Shown here in pieces: positions 63,550 to 64,000 of a stretch of 64,000 nt of DNA. The position numbers and the translations under genes were made by a program. Source of the stretch: Arachidicoccus terrestris (GTDB lineage: Bacteria; Bacteroidota; Bacteroidia; Chitinophagales; Chitinophagaceae). A model generated the notes under the pieces. The model made no database searches and was not told the origin of the DNA. It saw nothing but the letters and a program-made list of their open reading frames with translations. The number at the start of each line of letters is the position of its first letter. The stretch's first letter is position 1. The stretch lies in the NCBI RefSeq assembly GCF_020042345.1, contig NZ_CP083387.1:2914001-2978000 (forward strand), given 5' to 3'.

Positions 63550-64000
63550 ATGACAGCAATTGAACAAGTAGAACTCCAAAATGTGATTGTTCACCAGGTA
63601 GGCAACCCTACAAGGGGGGAACAGCTACATTTATCCAATGCGCCCCTCACTTTGAATGATACCCTGGTCAGGGAGCTGCTGACCAAGTATTTTTTAGGTA
63701 ATTTCAATGAGAATGAAAGGTATCAATTTACCCATGTCAGCGATCTGAACCTCAATGAGCTTTATCAGTATGCCGGTAAGATCTTCGAGGATAAAAGATC
63801 TTTTGTAGAAGTATCCGGTAATATTGCGCAGTTTCTGTTTAGTAAAAGCACACATGTTAAGGTCAAACAAGGAGAGCTTTATGTTGCTCATTTTAGCGGG
63901 GTTCCTTTAGATAACGGCTCTGTAGAAGCGATCGGCATTTTCAAAAGCGAGACAAAGCAGCCCTTTTTAAAGGTTTTTCCTCATGGAGATAACCTTGAAC
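63550..64000 (+). CDS. Nucleoid-associated protein (NdpA/YejK-type), partial at window end
   Basis: 150 codons are visible from the ATG at 63550; the rest is beyond the window. The start VELQNVIVHQVGNP and the pattern LTLNDTLVRELLTKYFLG resemble the N-terminus of 37 kDa nucleoid-associated proteins, and SVEAIGIFKSETKQPFLKV matches the next conserved strand. These proteins bind DNA in the nucleoid; in Bacteroidota the role is not well studied. It begins right after the M1 terminator, so it has its own transcript or starts from a downstream site. Confidence 0.82.
   Translation, partial: MTAIEQVELQNVIVHQVGNPTRGEQLHLSNAPLTLNDTLVRELLTKYFLGNFNENERYQFTHVSDLNLNELYQYAGKIFEDKRSFVEVSGNIAQFLFSKSTHVKVKQGELYVAHFSGVPLDNGSVEAIGIFKSETKQPFLKVFPHGDNLE

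Noticed and set aside
1-64000. Search for tRNA, rRNA, CRISPR, insertion sequences, prophage and attachment sites
   Set aside because: No T-loop/anticodon pattern, repeat-spacer array, transposase or integrase ORF was seen by eye; a tRNAscan or transposase search could still find a short or degenerate one.

Overview
The window looks like chromosomal backbone of a Bacteroidota bacterium, most likely family Chitinophagaceae. The evidence is TAnnTTTG promoter -7 boxes with few Shine-Dalgarno sites, a fused MurF-alanine racemase, paired OmpH/Skp genes after BamA, several families largely confined to Bacteroidota (DUF3078, DUF6089, the DUF4369-thioredoxin lipoprotein, the long aromatic amino acid hydroxylase), and a SusC-like motif inside an alpha-2-macroglobulin. 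The species assignment is inference. I saw no tRNA, rRNA, CRISPR array, insertion sequence or prophage. About 50 protein genes are supported; two are cut by the window ends (SppA on the left, a nucleoid-associated protein on the right).

Layout. 1-5.8 kb: sppA (partial), folK, tatC, a quinone-reductase-like MDR enzyme, nth, a small ORF, a DivIC/FtsB-like septum protein and an RsmB-type rRNA methyltransferase. 5.8-6.5 kb: decayed coding remnants. 6.5-15.3 kb: a YihY membrane protein, mltG, a lptE-TPR protein-secG operon, a thioredoxin-like lipoprotein gene with an upstream 43-codon ORF, then miaB with a sigma-54 activator. 15.7-24.1 kb: an envelope-biogenesis block of a DUF3078 protein, nadK, a DUF6089 protein, uppS, bamA and two ompH/skp genes. 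24.2-31.8 kb: a P-loop kinase-like protein, an RRM RNA-binding protein, a GH20 hexosaminidase, a YggS-type PLP protein, recJ, purA and a strongly acidic low-complexity protein. 31.9-42.1 kb: a 2055-residue alpha-2-macroglobulin, murF-alr and a secreted alpha/beta hydrolase. 42.2-50 kb: a Yip1-like membrane protein, phenylalanine hydroxylase, etfA/etfB, two small genes and an ABC exporter pair. 50.2-64 kb: a GH29 fucosidase, a degenerate-looking ABC ATPase with an FtsX-like permease, a POT peptide transporter with an outer-membrane barrel, a lipoprotein, a DUF4097 repeat lipoprotein, a secreted class II cyclic-nucleotide phosphodiesterase, an M1 aminopeptidase and the start of a nucleoid-associated protein.

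Many genes serve the envelope: peptidoglycan precursor and carrier synthesis (murF-alr, uppS), glycan-strand release (mltG), outer-membrane protein and LPS assembly (bamA, ompH, lptE), secretion (secG, tatC) and surface or periplasmic hydrolases. Most of the window is ordinary housekeeping. The features most worth a second look are the alpha-2-macroglobulin that has lost its thioester and carries a TonB-box-like motif, the ABC ATPase lacking standard catalytic motifs and apparently made from a leaderless mRNA, the alternating basic/acidic protein after purA, the TSGGN repeat lipoprotein, and the small ORF before the thioredoxin-like lipoprotein gene. I did not find a clearly new multi-gene system.
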